A stretch of 64,000 nucleotides of DNA from Rosenbergiella metrosideri (GCF_022602565.1 NZ_JALBCV010000001.1:410819-474818); one strand, 5' to 3'; shown: positions 37,942-46,543, numbered from the stretch's first letter. Program-made: numbers and translations. Notes: generated by a model from the letters alone, not told the origin.

Positions 37942-39597
37942 ATGAAAAAACCAGAATTTACTGCAAGCGGCGATGTGAGCGCCGATGTTGTGATCGTCGG
38001 ATCCGGTATTGTCGGCGGTATGATGGCGGACCGTTTGGTCGCGCAGGGATACTCCGTATTAGTGCTCGAAGCAGGGCTGCGTATCACCCGTGCCCAAGCG
38101 GTAGAAAACTGGCGTAATATGCCGTTTGCTAACCGTGCCGGTTCGGACTTCCAAGGCCTGTACCCGCAATCGCCGCTCGCACCTGCCCCGCTCTATTTTC
38201 CACCGAACAATTATGTCAACGTCACCGGTCCCAGTGCGGGTAGCTTTCAACAAGGCTACTTGCGTACCGTCGGCGGCACGACTTGGCACTGGGCGGCTTC
38301 TTGCTGGCGTCATCATCCGAGCGATTTCGAAATGCAACGCAAGTACCAAGTTGGCCGCGACTGGCCAATCTCTTACCAAGAGTTTGAGCCTTGGTATTGC
38401 GAAGCGGAATATGAGATTGGCGTAGCGGGTCCCAATGATCCTGCAATGCAATCCCCTGCTGAACGTAGTCGCCCCTATCCGATGGAGATGGTACCTTTCG
38501 CCCACGGCGATAACTATTTTGCCAGCGTGGTTAACCCACACGGCTATAACCTTGTGCCGATTCCACAAGGTCGCAGTACCCGTCCTTGGGAAGGCCGACC
38601 TGTCTGCTGTGGTAACAACAACTGCCAACCTATCTGCCCTATCGGCGCAATGTATAACGGTATACATCATATCGAGCGGGCTGAACGCCAAGGCGCAATC
38701 GTGCAGTCAGAGTCCGTGGTCTATAAGATCGACACCGACAGTCAAAACCGCATCACTGCCGTGCATTGGCTGGATAATCAAAAAGCCTCGCATAAAGCCA
38801 CGGCAAAAATGTTCGCTTTGGCTTGTAACGGTATAGAGACGCCACGTCTATTACTGCTGGCGGCTAATAAAGATAACCCGACCGGTATCGCTAACAGCTC
38901 CGATATGGTCGGCCGTAATATGATGGACCACTCTGGTTTCCACTGTAGCTTTTTGACTGAAGAGCCGATGTGGCTCGGTCGTGGCCCAGCGCAGAGTAGT
39001 TGTATGGTCGGCCCGCGTGACGGGGACTTCCGCCGGAATTACTCAGCGAACAAAATGATCCTTAATAATATTTCACGGGTGGTTCCCGCGACAAAACAAG
39101 CCTTAGCAAAAGGGTTGGTCGGTAAAGCCTTAGATGAAGAGATCCGTTACCGCTCTACCCACGGCGTTGACCTGTCGATAAGCTTAGAGCCGTTACCGGA
39201 TCCCGATAACCGTCTTACGCTCAGTGCTGATCGTAAAGATGCTCACGGTCTCGCTTGTCCTGATATTCATTATGATGTCGGCGATTATGTACGCAAAGGT
39301 GCCGAAGCGGCCCATGCCCAACTGCGTCATATCGGTTCGCTGTTTAACGCCAAAGAGTTCAACATTACCACCAGCCTCAATGCCAATAACCACATCATGG
39401 GGGGGACGATCATGGGGGATTCCGCTAAGAGTGCGGTCGTCGACAGCAACTGTCGTGCCTTCGATCATGAAAACCTTTGGTTACCGGGAGGGGGAGCAAT
39501 CCCTTCCGCCAGTGTAGTCAACAGCACCTTGACCATGGCGGCGCTAGGATTAAAAGCGGCCCATGATATGGCTCAACGTTTGAAGGGGGGCGTATAA
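37942..39597 (+). CDS. FAD-dependent sugar dehydrogenase large subunit (GMC family)
   Basis: Catalytic flavoprotein of 551 residues in the GMC oxidoreductase family. FAD binds at GSGIVGG (20-26). Candidate catalytic residues are His484 (NNHIMGG) and Asn527 (VVNSTLTM). Cysteines 222, 223, 228 and 232 in CCGNNNCQPIC correspond to the [3Fe-4S] cluster motif of fructose dehydrogenase and its kin. It has no signal peptide, so it must be exported with the Tat-bearing small subunit. No Shine-Dalgarno is visible; the upstream 30 bases are A/T-rich. The substrate could be sorbitol, fructose, gluconate or 2-ketogluconate; sequence alone does not decide. Confidence 0.88.
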   Translation: MKKPEFTASGDVSADVVIVGSGIVGGMMADRLVAQGYSVLVLEAGLRITRAQAVENWRNMPFANRAGSDFQGLYPQSPLAPAPLYFPPNNYVNVTGPSAGSFQQGYLRTVGGTTWHWAASCWRHHPSDFEMQRKYQVGRDWPISYQEFEPWYCEAEYEIGVAGPNDPAMQSPAERSRPYPMEMVPFAHGDNYFASVVNPHGYNLVPIPQGRSTRPWEGRPVCCGNNNCQPICPIGAMYNGIHHIERAERQGAIVQSESVVYKIDTDSQNRITAVHWLDNQKASHKATAKMFALACNGIETPRLLLLAANKDNPTGIANSSDMVGRNMMDHSGFHCSFLTEEPMWLGRGPAQSSCMVGPRDGDFRRNYSANKMILNNISRVVPATKQALAKGLVGKALDEEIRYRSTHGVDLSISLEPLPDPDNRLTLSADRKDAHGLACPDIHYDVGDYVRKGAEAAHAQLRHIGSLFNAKEFNITTSLNANNHIMGGTIMGDSAKSAVVDSNCRAFDHENLWLPGGGAIPSASVVNSTLTMAALGLKAAHDMAQRLKGGV

Positions 39598-39599
39598 TC

Positions 39600-41021
39600 G
39601 TGCGGCTTAATAAAACAGTGGCGTGGATATTGACCCTGATGGCAACCTCCCCTTTCGCCTACGCGCAAACCGAGGCTGATGCAGGCGCTGCGTTAATTGC
39701 TCAAGGCGAAAAAGTCGCCATCGCCTCTGACTGTCAGGCTTGTCATACGGCACCGGGCAGTAAAACAGCCTTTTCAGGGGGCTATGCCATCGCTTCACCG
39801 ATGGGGGCAATCTATGCAACCAATATCACGCCATCGGCACAAGGCATTGGCGGATACAGTGAGGCACAGTTTGCCAAAGCGATCCGCGAAGGTATTCGAC
39901 CTGATGGGGCACATCTTTACCCAGCGATGCCTTATACCTCGTATCATCTTATGACAGATGAAGATGTGCAGGCGCTCTATGCCTACTTCATGCACGGCGT
40001 GAAGCCTGTCGACCAAGCTAATACGCCGACTAAGCTCCCCTTCCCGTTTAATCTTCGCTTTAGTATGGGAATATGGAACGCACTTTTCGGTAGCACTGAC
40101 AGCTATAAAGTGGATGAGAGCAAAAGCGCAGAATGGAATCGAGGCAATTATCTGGTTAATGGGCTTGCCCACTGTGACACCTGCCACACCCCACGTAACT
40201 TTATGATGGCAGAGAAACACGACCAGCCGCTGGCGGGTGCCCCCTTAGGCAGTTGGTACGCCCCGAATATTACCTCTGACCCGATCAGCGGTATTGGCGG
40301 GTGGCGAGAAGACGAATTAGTCAGCTACCTAAAAACCGGCCGCGCCGAGGGGAAAAACCAAGCCGCTGGCGGCATGGCAGAAGCGGTTGAGCACAGCTTG
40401 CAATATCTACCGGATAGCGATCTGAAAGCGATTGCCGTTTACCTTAAGGGCACCGCCCCTATTCGTACCCCAGGGGAAACGGCACCGGCGTATACTTACG
40501 GCAAGCCAGTCAGTGTCGAGACGGCGATCCGTGGTGATGCACCGAATAATGCTTATAACGCCCTCGATAATGGTGCTAAGCTTTTCAGTGGTAACTGCGC
40601 CAGCTGTCACCAACCGGATGGCGCTGGCAGTCCAAATCAGGCTTATCCGTCCCTTTTCCATAACACGGCGACCGGCATGATCCACCCCGATAATCTCGTT
40701 TCGGCCATTTTATTCGGGGTACGGAGGACCACTCAGGATCATGATGTCTTAATGCCCGCCTTCAGCTCGCCGACCTATGTCGATCAGTTGACCGATCAGC
40801 AAATTGCCGATATCAGTAACTATGTTTTACATCATTACGGTAATCCGCAGGTAACGATTGAAGCGGGTGATGTAGCTTGGATGCGTAAAGGAGGACGTAT
40901 GCCTTTCCTCGCGGCTGCGCAACCTTATATGGTGCCAGGTATTGCCGTAGGTATTGTGGTGGTGATCTTAATATTAATTGGGCTGCGATTACGTCGTAGT
41001 CGCCAAAAACATAAATCTTGA
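39600..41021 (+). CDS. Triheme cytochrome c subunit of sugar dehydrogenase
   Basis: Membrane-anchored electron-transfer subunit of 473 residues. It starts with GTG at 39600 after AAGGGGGG, has a signal peptide to about residue 22, and three c-type heme sites: CQACH (45-49), CDTCH (192-196) and CASCH (333-337). A single C-terminal membrane helix (about 444-463) and a basic tail anchor it facing the periplasm. It would pass electrons from the flavoprotein to ubiquinone. The stop-to-start gap after the large subunit is 2 nt. Confidence 0.92.
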   Translation: MRLNKTVAWILTLMATSPFAYAQTEADAGAALIAQGEKVAIASDCQACHTAPGSKTAFSGGYAIASPMGAIYATNITPSAQGIGGYSEAQFAKAIREGIRPDGAHLYPAMPYTSYHLMTDEDVQALYAYFMHGVKPVDQANTPTKLPFPFNLRFSMGIWNALFGSTDSYKVDESKSAEWNRGNYLVNGLAHCDTCHTPRNFMMAEKHDQPLAGAPLGSWYAPNITSDPISGIGGWREDELVSYLKTGRAEGKNQAAGGMAEAVEHSLQYLPDSDLKAIAVYLKGTAPIRTPGETAPAYTYGKPVSVETAIRGDAPNNAYNALDNGAKLFSGNCASCHQPDGAGSPNQAYPSLFHNTATGMIHPDNLVSAILFGVRRTTQDHDVLMPAFSSPTYVDQLTDQQIADISNYVLHHYGNPQVTIEAGDVAWMRKGGRMPFLAAAQPYMVPGIAVGIVVVILILIGLRLRRSRQKHKS

Positions 41022-41027
41022 TGATCT

Positions 41028-41052
41028 TTCCCGGCCCCTAAGGGGCCGGGAA
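41028..41052. terminator. Terminator after cytochrome c gene
   Basis: TTCCCGGCCCC, loop TAA, GGGGCCGGGAA: a perfect 11-bp GC-rich stem between two converging genes. It starts 7 nt after the cytochrome stop and ends 9 nt before the MFS stop. Confidence 0.8.
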
Positions 41053-41060
41053 GCGTAAAA

Positions 41061-42269
41061 CTATTGCTTCAGCCGTAATGAGAGTAAGAAAATAATCAGT
41101 CCCATGACCGCTAATACTGTCCCTAACCAAGCCGTTGACACCCAACCCAAGCCTGCATCAATCACAACACCTCCTAGGAAAGCGCCTAACGCATTAGCCA
41201 TATTCAGCGCCGAATGATTCATCGCTGCCGCTAAGGTTTGTGCGTCACCGGCGACATCCATCAAACGAATTTGTAGTGAAGGGATCAGCAGCCCTGCGGT
41301 ACCGATCAAGAAGGTCGCCAAGAAGCCTGTCACGACATATTTCGATAGGAAGCAGAACAGCACCATAATGGCGATATTCCATAACAATGACAGACCGATG
41401 GTTTTGCGCACACTCCAATCGGCAAATTTACCGCCTAAGGTGCTACCAGCAATCATCCCAAGACCAAAGGCAGCCATTACCCAAGGAATTTGCGCCTCAC
41501 TCATCCCCGCATGGTGAATCATCGTCGGCGTAATATAGCTGAAGACCGCAAACATCCCACCGAATCCGGTCGCGCCGGTTAGTAGGGTTAACAGTACTTG
41601 CGGCTTTTTAAGCGCCGTCAGTTCTCGTAACGGGTGAGCTGAATGATCCCCTTGGCTGAAAGGCACATAGCGAATGATCATGAGCAATGAGACGACCGCA
41701 CAGGCGCCCACAAACCAGAAAGCGAGCTGCCAGCTTAAGTGATGGCCAATCCATGATACCGCCGGTACGCCAAGTAACGTTGCAACGGTTAAGCCCAACA
41801 TCATACGGCCAATCGCTTTACCCCGCTGATGCGCCGGCACCATCGAAGCGGCGACCAGCGAGGCTACTCCGAAGAATGCACCGTGCGGTAGCCCGGTGAT
41901 AAAACGCATCAAGACAAAGGACAGATAGCCTGGTGCAAGGGCGCTGGCCACGTTACCTAAGGCAAACAGCCCCATCAGGGCGATCAATAAACGCTGACGT
42001 GGCATGCGTGAAAACAGCACCGCGATCAGGGGTGCGCCCACCACCACGCCCAGGGCATAACTACTGATGGCATCGCCCGCTCGGGTGATAGAACTGTTTA
42101 ATCCATGCGCCACGTCCGGCAACAATCCCATGATAACAAATTCGCCGGTACCAATGGCGAAGCCACCGAGGGCTAGTGCCAGCTGGGCTAATCCAAGATG
42201 TTTAGTTTTCGTTTGTGACACAACGACCTCATTCAATGACTGTGTGAAAAAGCAGGGCATATTTGCCAC
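41061..42269 (-). CDS. MFS transporter, DHA1 (AraJ/YdhP-like) drug or sugar efflux
   Basis: A 12-helix major facilitator of up to 402 residues. IGTGEFVIMGLLPDVAHGL in the first helix and GLPHGAFFGVASLVAASMVP are signatures of the AraJ/YdhP/SotB branch of exporters. The loop GGKFADWSVRKTIG between helices 8 and 9 matches MFS motif A. The start is unsure: the upstream ATG at 42269 is possible, but a GTG 17 codons in (VSQTKTKHLGL) would fit relatives better. It converges on the dehydrogenase operon. The substrate is unknown. Confidence 0.85.
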   Translation of the reverse strand: MANMPCFFTQSLNEVVVSQTKTKHLGLAQLALALGGFAIGTGEFVIMGLLPDVAHGLNSSITRAGDAISSYALGVVVGAPLIAVLFSRMPRQRLLIALMGLFALGNVASALAPGYLSFVLMRFITGLPHGAFFGVASLVAASMVPAHQRGKAIGRMMLGLTVATLLGVPAVSWIGHHLSWQLAFWFVGACAVVSLLMIIRYVPFSQGDHSAHPLRELTALKKPQVLLTLLTGATGFGGMFAVFSYITPTMIHHAGMSEAQIPWVMAAFGLGMIAGSTLGGKFADWSVRKTIGLSLLWNIAIMVLFCFLSKYVVTGFLATFLIGTAGLLIPSLQIRLMDVAGDAQTLAAAMNHSALNMANALGAFLGGVVIDAGLGWVSTAWLGTVLAVMGLIIFLLSLRLKQ

Positions 42270-42343
42270 ATAAAAAAAAGCAAGCCACTAGTATGGCATG
42301 TGGATCACATTTCTGAAAATTAAGTGGGATATTTTGTCCTGGA

Positions 42344-42946
42344 CTAGCTGTAAAAGTAGTCTTGCCCATAATGCCGAACAAACCATCCGGTTAGCGCCAT
42401 TCGCTCGACTTGCGTCGGTAATACTTCGTGTAAAATTTGTTCTGATAGGAAACAGATCATACTGCCCGCCACGGGTTCGATAACCTTTTTCCCTTCTGGG
42501 AGATGTAAACAGAGTTGACCGCCATTTTCGGGCTGCCAGTTTTGATTGATATAGAATATCAGGGTGACGGCACGGCGCTTATCTTGGGCGAAACAGTCAT
42601 AGTGGGGCTTATAAAATGCTCCCTGTGGATAGCGAGAAAAGTGCCCCTCGAAGCCATTTAATCCCAAATAGAATTCCTGATTCAGCAGCTGCCTAATCTC
42701 ATCGACTAGCGAGAGGTAGTACACCACTGCAGGATCATTTTCACGCGGGTCAATCCAACTGATACTGTCCGAACGAATCGCTTCGTTGATAATATTCTTT
42801 ATGCCTTGGCCAATCCCTGCTTGCAAGAAGGTCCGTTTATGACAGAGATCGGCTAAGGCTGTTACCCATTCGCCGGGGATAACATTTTGTTGGTAATACC
42901 AACCTTGCTCACACAACTGCTCAATAAGCTTATTCGAATTAACCAT
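42344..42946 (-). CDS. 2-oxoglutarate/Fe(II)-dependent dioxygenase (prolyl-4-hydroxylase-like)
   Basis: A 200-residue cytosolic oxygenase. The metal-binding facial triad is His115-x-Asp117 (KPHYDCF) and His173 (ILHEV), with Arg182 (VERMALTGWF) in position to bind the 2-oxoglutarate carboxylate. The motif RRAVTLIFYINQNWQPENGGQL is typical of the SM-20/PHD2-like group. I used the ATG at 42946; an in-frame ATG 21 nt upstream is also possible. It stands alone between the MFS gene and the permease. Its substrate is unknown. Confidence 0.85.
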   Translation of the reverse strand: MVNSNKLIEQLCEQGWYYQQNVIPGEWVTALADLCHKRTFLQAGIGQGIKNIINEAIRSDSISWIDPRENDPAVVYYLSLVDEIRQLLNQEFYLGLNGFEGHFSRYPQGAFYKPHYDCFAQDKRRAVTLIFYINQNWQPENGGQLCLHLPEGKKVIEPVAGSMICFLSEQILHEVLPTQVERMALTGWFVRHYGQDYFYS

Positions 42947-43031
42947 AATCCACTGCGACATCCACAACCTAAGGGATGCGCAGTATACCTTCAGTTTCGA
43001 TTAGGCACTATGTCTTCGCCGCAAAGTATCA

Positions 43032-44519
43032 TCATTCTTTGCCGGTAACCAAATTGCTGGATAAGGTGGTGGACTGAGGTGCAACGGCTTCACGTGGATG
43101 CAGCATAAAATACGCCGCGCCGGCAATGCCTACGCCAATAAACCAACTGAAATTGGCGACCGCGTGTAAACTTGGGATAAAGCTTATCACCAAGCCAATG
43201 ACAACCGCAGGCACTAAGGCGGCAATGGCGCGAAGATTGACACCCCCTTGATACCAATAGCGCCCATTTTTAGAGGCATTGAACAGCTCATCGACCTCAA
43301 TTTTACCGCGCTTGATCAGGTAGAAATCGCACAACAAAATCCCAAATAAGGGTCCGATAAAGGCACCCAATACATCTAAGCTATAGTGAATCAGTTCTGG
43401 CGATTGGAATAAATTCCAAGGCGTCAGTAACACTGAGCCGACCGCGGCAATCATGCCCCCCATACGAAAGCTAATCTTTTGCGGGGCGCAGTTAGAGAAA
43501 TCGAAGGCAGGCGAAACAAAGTTGGCGACGATATTGATCCCGACAGTTGCGGTCATCATCGTCAACAGCGCCAAGGCCATCACTAAGCCATTGCCTGTGT
43601 GGGCCACGGTCTCGATGGGGTCAGTGATCATCTGGCCATATAGACTCTTAGTGCCAGAAACGATAATGACTGTTATCACGGAGAATAATAAAAAGTTAAA
43701 CGGCAGCCCCCAGCGATTGCCCCGGCGAACCTCTTTCATTGATTTGCTGTAACGCGCGAAATCGCCGAAATTCAGTAACGGGCCAGAGAAATAGGAGACC
43801 ACCAGCGATACCGCAGTGATCATCTGCCAGGTTTGTTGTGAAGTGCTTAGGGATTTTTCGGAGAGCGTCAGAGAAATCCCCTGCCAACCCGTTTGTGAGA
43901 TAATCCAAATGGCCAAGGCAAGCATCACGATATAGACCGCAGGTCCGGCAATATCGATAAAGGCCTGAATGGTACGCATGCCCCGCCAGAATACCATGGC
44001 CTGTAAGCACCACATTACCGCAAAACAGATCCAACCCAGTGCAGATAAACCGACAAAATGCGGCACAGTGAGCGGCGTAAGGCTTGGCCAAAACTTCAGT
44101 AACACTAATAGCAGTGCATTGGAGGCGAGCCAAGTTTGAATACCGTACCAAGCGAAAGCGATCAATCCACGGATTACCGCCGGAATGTTGGCACCGAACA
44201 CCCCGAAGGCCTGACGACAGACCACGGCGTAAGGCACGCCAGTCAGTTGACTGGGTCGAGCGACTAAATTGGCGGCCACCTGCACAATACAGATTCCAAC
44301 CAGAAGACAGAGCAGCACCTGCCACCCTGCTAAGCCCAAAGCAAAGAAGCTGGCCGCCACCATATAGCCACCCATGCTATGGATATCCGACATCCAGAAC
44401 GAAAAAATATTGTACCACGTCCAATGTTGATTACTGACCGGAGCCAGATCGTCATTGGTCAATCTTGGGCTATAACTGGCCGGGTAGGAGTGTGGTGTTG
44501 TCGAATCTTGCTGCGCCAT
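43032..44519 (-). CDS. NCS1-family hydantoin/allantoin-type permease
   Basis: An inner membrane sodium- or proton-linked importer of 495 residues in the nucleobase-cation-symport-1 family, which carries hydantoins, allantoin, cytosine or uracil. The family features are NIFSFWMSDIHSMGGYMVA at the start of helix 1, AFAWYGIQTWLASNALLLV near helix 3 and GPLLNFGDFARYSKSM near helix 6. The 12-helix length is normal. A sigma-54 promoter lies 43-59 nt upstream. It is divergent from a hydantoin racemase gene, which suggests hydantoin, allantoin or a similar ring as substrate. Confidence 0.88.
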   Translation of the reverse strand: MAQQDSTTPHSYPASYSPRLTNDDLAPVSNQHWTWYNIFSFWMSDIHSMGGYMVAASFFALGLAGWQVLLCLLVGICIVQVAANLVARPSQLTGVPYAVVCRQAFGVFGANIPAVIRGLIAFAWYGIQTWLASNALLLVLLKFWPSLTPLTVPHFVGLSALGWICFAVMWCLQAMVFWRGMRTIQAFIDIAGPAVYIVMLALAIWIISQTGWQGISLTLSEKSLSTSQQTWQMITAVSLVVSYFSGPLLNFGDFARYSKSMKEVRRGNRWGLPFNFLLFSVITVIIVSGTKSLYGQMITDPIETVAHTGNGLVMALALLTMMTATVGINIVANFVSPAFDFSNCAPQKISFRMGGMIAAVGSVLLTPWNLFQSPELIHYSLDVLGAFIGPLFGILLCDFYLIKRGKIEVDELFNASKNGRYWYQGGVNLRAIAALVPAVVIGLVISFIPSLHAVANFSWFIGVGIAGAAYFMLHPREAVAPQSTTLSSNLVTGKE

Positions 44520-44561
44520 AGTGCCATCCTCGTGAACGAAATCGTACTGATAACCTTAGGC

Positions 44562-44578
44562 TGCAAATAACATACCAA
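44562..44578 (-). promoter_or_regulatory. Sigma-54 (-24/-12) promoter for NCS1 permease
   Basis: On the minus strand TTGGTATGTTATTTGCA has GG at -24 and GC at -12 separated by exactly 10 nt, with the preferred TTGG and TTGCA ends. Initiation would be about 32 nt upstream of the permease ATG at 44519. Confidence 0.75.
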
Positions 44579-44692
44579 TTATTATTTCCTTGAAACAATG
44601 ATTTCATTGCCACTGACAGCGCCTGCTACCGCTTGATTCCAGCCCTGAGGTTGATATAAATAACCGCTTGGTGTAATTCTAAGAGATTCATA

Positions 44693-44731
44693 AGTGTGCA
44701 GTGACACTCTCATTGCACAGTGACTGTGCAA
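44693..44731. promoter_or_regulatory. NtrC-type palindrome and adjacent inverted repeat
   Basis: TGCAC (44714-44718), 7 nt, GTGCA (44726-44730) equals the NtrC enhancer layout known from glnA, and the whole element TTGCACAG-TGA-CTGTGCAA is a perfect 19-bp palindrome. A second palindrome AGTGT-N6-ACACT lies at 44693-44708. The main site is about 170 bp upstream of the predicted permease start and 22 nt before the racemase ATG. A following CCCTTTTT means a terminator hairpin is an alternative reading. Confidence 0.6.
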
Positions 44732-44752
44732 CCCTTTTTCACTGGAGCCTTT

Positions 44753-45505
44753 ATGCGTCGCCATCGTATTCAACTGATCAACCCTAACACCAGTCAGGCC
44801 ATGACCGAGACTATGGCACACACCGCCCGCGCGATTGCAGGGTCGCGTGTCGAGATCGAGGCGGTATGCCCCAAAGAGGGCGTCCCGTCTATCGAGGGAC
44901 ATTTCGATGAAGCGGTCGCCACATTAGGAATTTTGCAGCACATCAGAGAGGGCGAGGATCGCGGCGTCGATGGCCACATTATCGCTTGCTTTGGTGACCC
45001 AGGATTACTGGCGGCACGCGAACTGGCTAAAGGTCCAGTGCTGGGTATTGCCGAGGCCGCCATGCATGTCGCCAGCTTAGTCGCGACCCGTTTTTCGATT
45101 GTCACCACCCTGCCGCGTACGGTAATTATTGCTCGCCACCTCTTACACCGTTATGGCTTTCAGGATCACTGTGCGGCCGTGCATGCGATCGATCTACCGG
45201 TGCTAAGCCTAGAGGACGGGAGTGGCATGGCACAGCAGAAAGTCCGTGACTTCTGTTTAAACGTCAAACACCAAGATAATGTCGGTGCGATTATTCTTGG
45301 TTGTGGAGGGATGGCTGATCTGGCCGCCGAACTCAGTGAGACATTACAGATGCCGGTGATTGATGGCGTCGGCGCAGCGGTCAGCTTAATGGAATCGCTG
45401 TTAAATCTCGGCGTCACCACCAGTAAATGGGGGGATCTCGACTTTCCACGCAATAAGGGGATTACCGGCCCCTACGCAAGCTGTTTAACCCGCCCATCCC
45501 CCTAA
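44753..45505 (+). CDS. Hydantoin/allantoin racemase (Asp/Glu racemase family)
   Basis: A 250-residue cofactor-independent racemase that interconverts the enantiomers of 5-substituted hydantoins or allantoin. The two catalytic cysteines are Cys79 (HIIACFGDPG) and Cys184 (ILGCGGM), spaced as in HyuE-type enzymes. RIQLINPNTSQAMTETM at the N-terminus is the family signature. The ATG at 44753 follows GGAG; longer in-frame starts are less likely. It is divergent from the NCS1 permease and its stop overlaps a broken VOC gene on the other strand. Confidence 0.9.
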   Translation: MRRHRIQLINPNTSQAMTETMAHTARAIAGSRVEIEAVCPKEGVPSIEGHFDEAVATLGILQHIREGEDRGVDGHIIACFGDPGLLAARELAKGPVLGIAEAAMHVASLVATRFSIVTTLPRTVIIARHLLHRYGFQDHCAAVHAIDLPVLSLEDGSGMAQQKVRDFCLNVKHQDNVGAIILGCGGMADLAAELSETLQMPVIDGVGAAVSLMESLLNLGVTTSKWGDLDFPRNKGITGPYASCLTRPSP

Positions 45506-45905
45506 GACTGTTTTTGCGTGGCAGCAACCATCACAGGCGTTGCTGCCGCATAATCGTTACAAGTCACTTCCAGCGGATTACCACTGAGGTCATGAAAATA
45601 GACTGACTAGGTTAACTGATGATCGACCACCCTATAGTCGAGGGTAAACTGTGCTAATCGTGCCAGCAGCGCGGGGATCTTCGTCGCCTGAATGGCGAAC
45701 GCTATGGTATTTTCGGGAGTGACGGCAGACCGCTGAAAAAGCGACAGCACGCCGCGCCACTGCGGATCACATAGGGACCGCCCTCTGCGTACCAGTCAGC
45801 AAAGGCCTCATCGTGCTGGAAGCCCAACAATTGCTGGGACCGCTGCGCCGCCGCAGGGAGATCTTCGACATAAACGTGCACGTGGTCTATCGCATCAAGC
45901 ATCAT
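45502..45905 (-). pseudogene. VOC-family (glyoxalase-like) protein, inactivated
   Basis: Reading the minus strand from the ATG at 45905 gives MLDAIDHVHVYVEDLPAAAQ and LLGFQHDEAFADWYAEGGPYV, a clear vicinal-oxygen-chelate fold start. The frame breaks near a TTTTT run around 45736-45740; the next frame continues FQRSAVTPENTIAFAIQ, then has an in-frame TAG at 45609-45607, and resumes VYFHDLSGNPLEVTCNDYAAA to a TAG at 45504. So there are two lesions, a frameshift and a nonsense mutation (probably CAG to TAG). The 3' end overlaps the racemase stop. Its former function is not known. Confidence 0.85.
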
Positions 45906-46042
45906 TTTTCTGCTAAAAAAGAGAGCTTGCCGCAGGATCTATACGCTTGTACGTTACTGCGCACGTCTGGATAAAATGCCCCTCGCTTTCTGTGACGGGC
46001 TGATGAATAATCTAGTCCTCATCCCTTTAGGTGGAATCCCTT

Positions 46043-46543
46043 ATGGCAAGCTTTAGTATTTCAACTTTACTCGCCTTTAAACGCTGGGCCGATCAGCAAA
46101 CCTTAGCCGCTATCGCCACAATCGACGACTCGCTATACGCCGAACAGAAAAAAATAATGATCAGATTGATGAATCATATTTATGTTGTTGATGCGATTTT
46201 CAAAGGTAATCTACAAGGTATCGATCACGGTTATCGTGCGCTAAACACCGTCGAGACCCCTACAGTGACCGATCTGGCCCGCGACATGGCAGCATGCAGT
46301 GAGTGGTATCTCTCCTATGTCGAGCAGTGGTCTACCCCTACGCAACCCATCACCTTTAACTTTGTTGACGGCGGACAGGGGGCGATGAGCGCCATAGAGA
46401 TGGTTGAGCATATGTTGCACCATAGTAGCTATCACCGAGGCGCCGTAGGATGGCTGATCGCCCAAGCGGGAGGCATCCCCCCCAAAGATGTACTCACTGT
46501 CTTTCTGCGTGACCATGCCTCACTGCCTGAACTGTCGGTCTAA
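46043..46543 (+). CDS. DinB/YfiT-family metal-binding protein
   Basis: A 166-residue four-helix-bundle protein of the DinB superfamily. The metal triad is His45 (RLMNHIYVV) with His127 and His131 (HHSSYHRG). I used the ATG at 46043, eight bases after AGGTGG; a GTG at 46031 in frame lies in that ribosome site. Members are often thiol transferases or of unknown role. There is no operon partner on either side. Confidence 0.85.
   Translation: MASFSISTLLAFKRWADQQTLAAIATIDDSLYAEQKKIMIRLMNHIYVVDAIFKGNLQGIDHGYRALNTVETPTVTDLARDMAACSEWYLSYVEQWSTPTQPITFNFVDGGQGAMSAIEMVEHMLHHSSYHRGAVGWLIAQAGGIPPKDVLTVFLRDHASLPELSV

Noticed and set aside
38059-38691. 210-codon open frame on the minus strand inside the GMC dehydrogenase gene
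   Set aside because: It is fully antisense to a gene with clear family motifs and has no recognisable protein signature; a codon-bias shadow.
42293-42308. TGTGGATCACA as a CRP site upstream of the MFS gene
   Set aside because: The half-sites are only 3 nt apart instead of 6, so it does not fit the CRP layout.
43696-44325. 209-codon open frame on the minus strand in a second frame of the NCS1 permease gene
   Set aside because: It overlaps the well-supported permease on the same strand in another frame and shows no domain.
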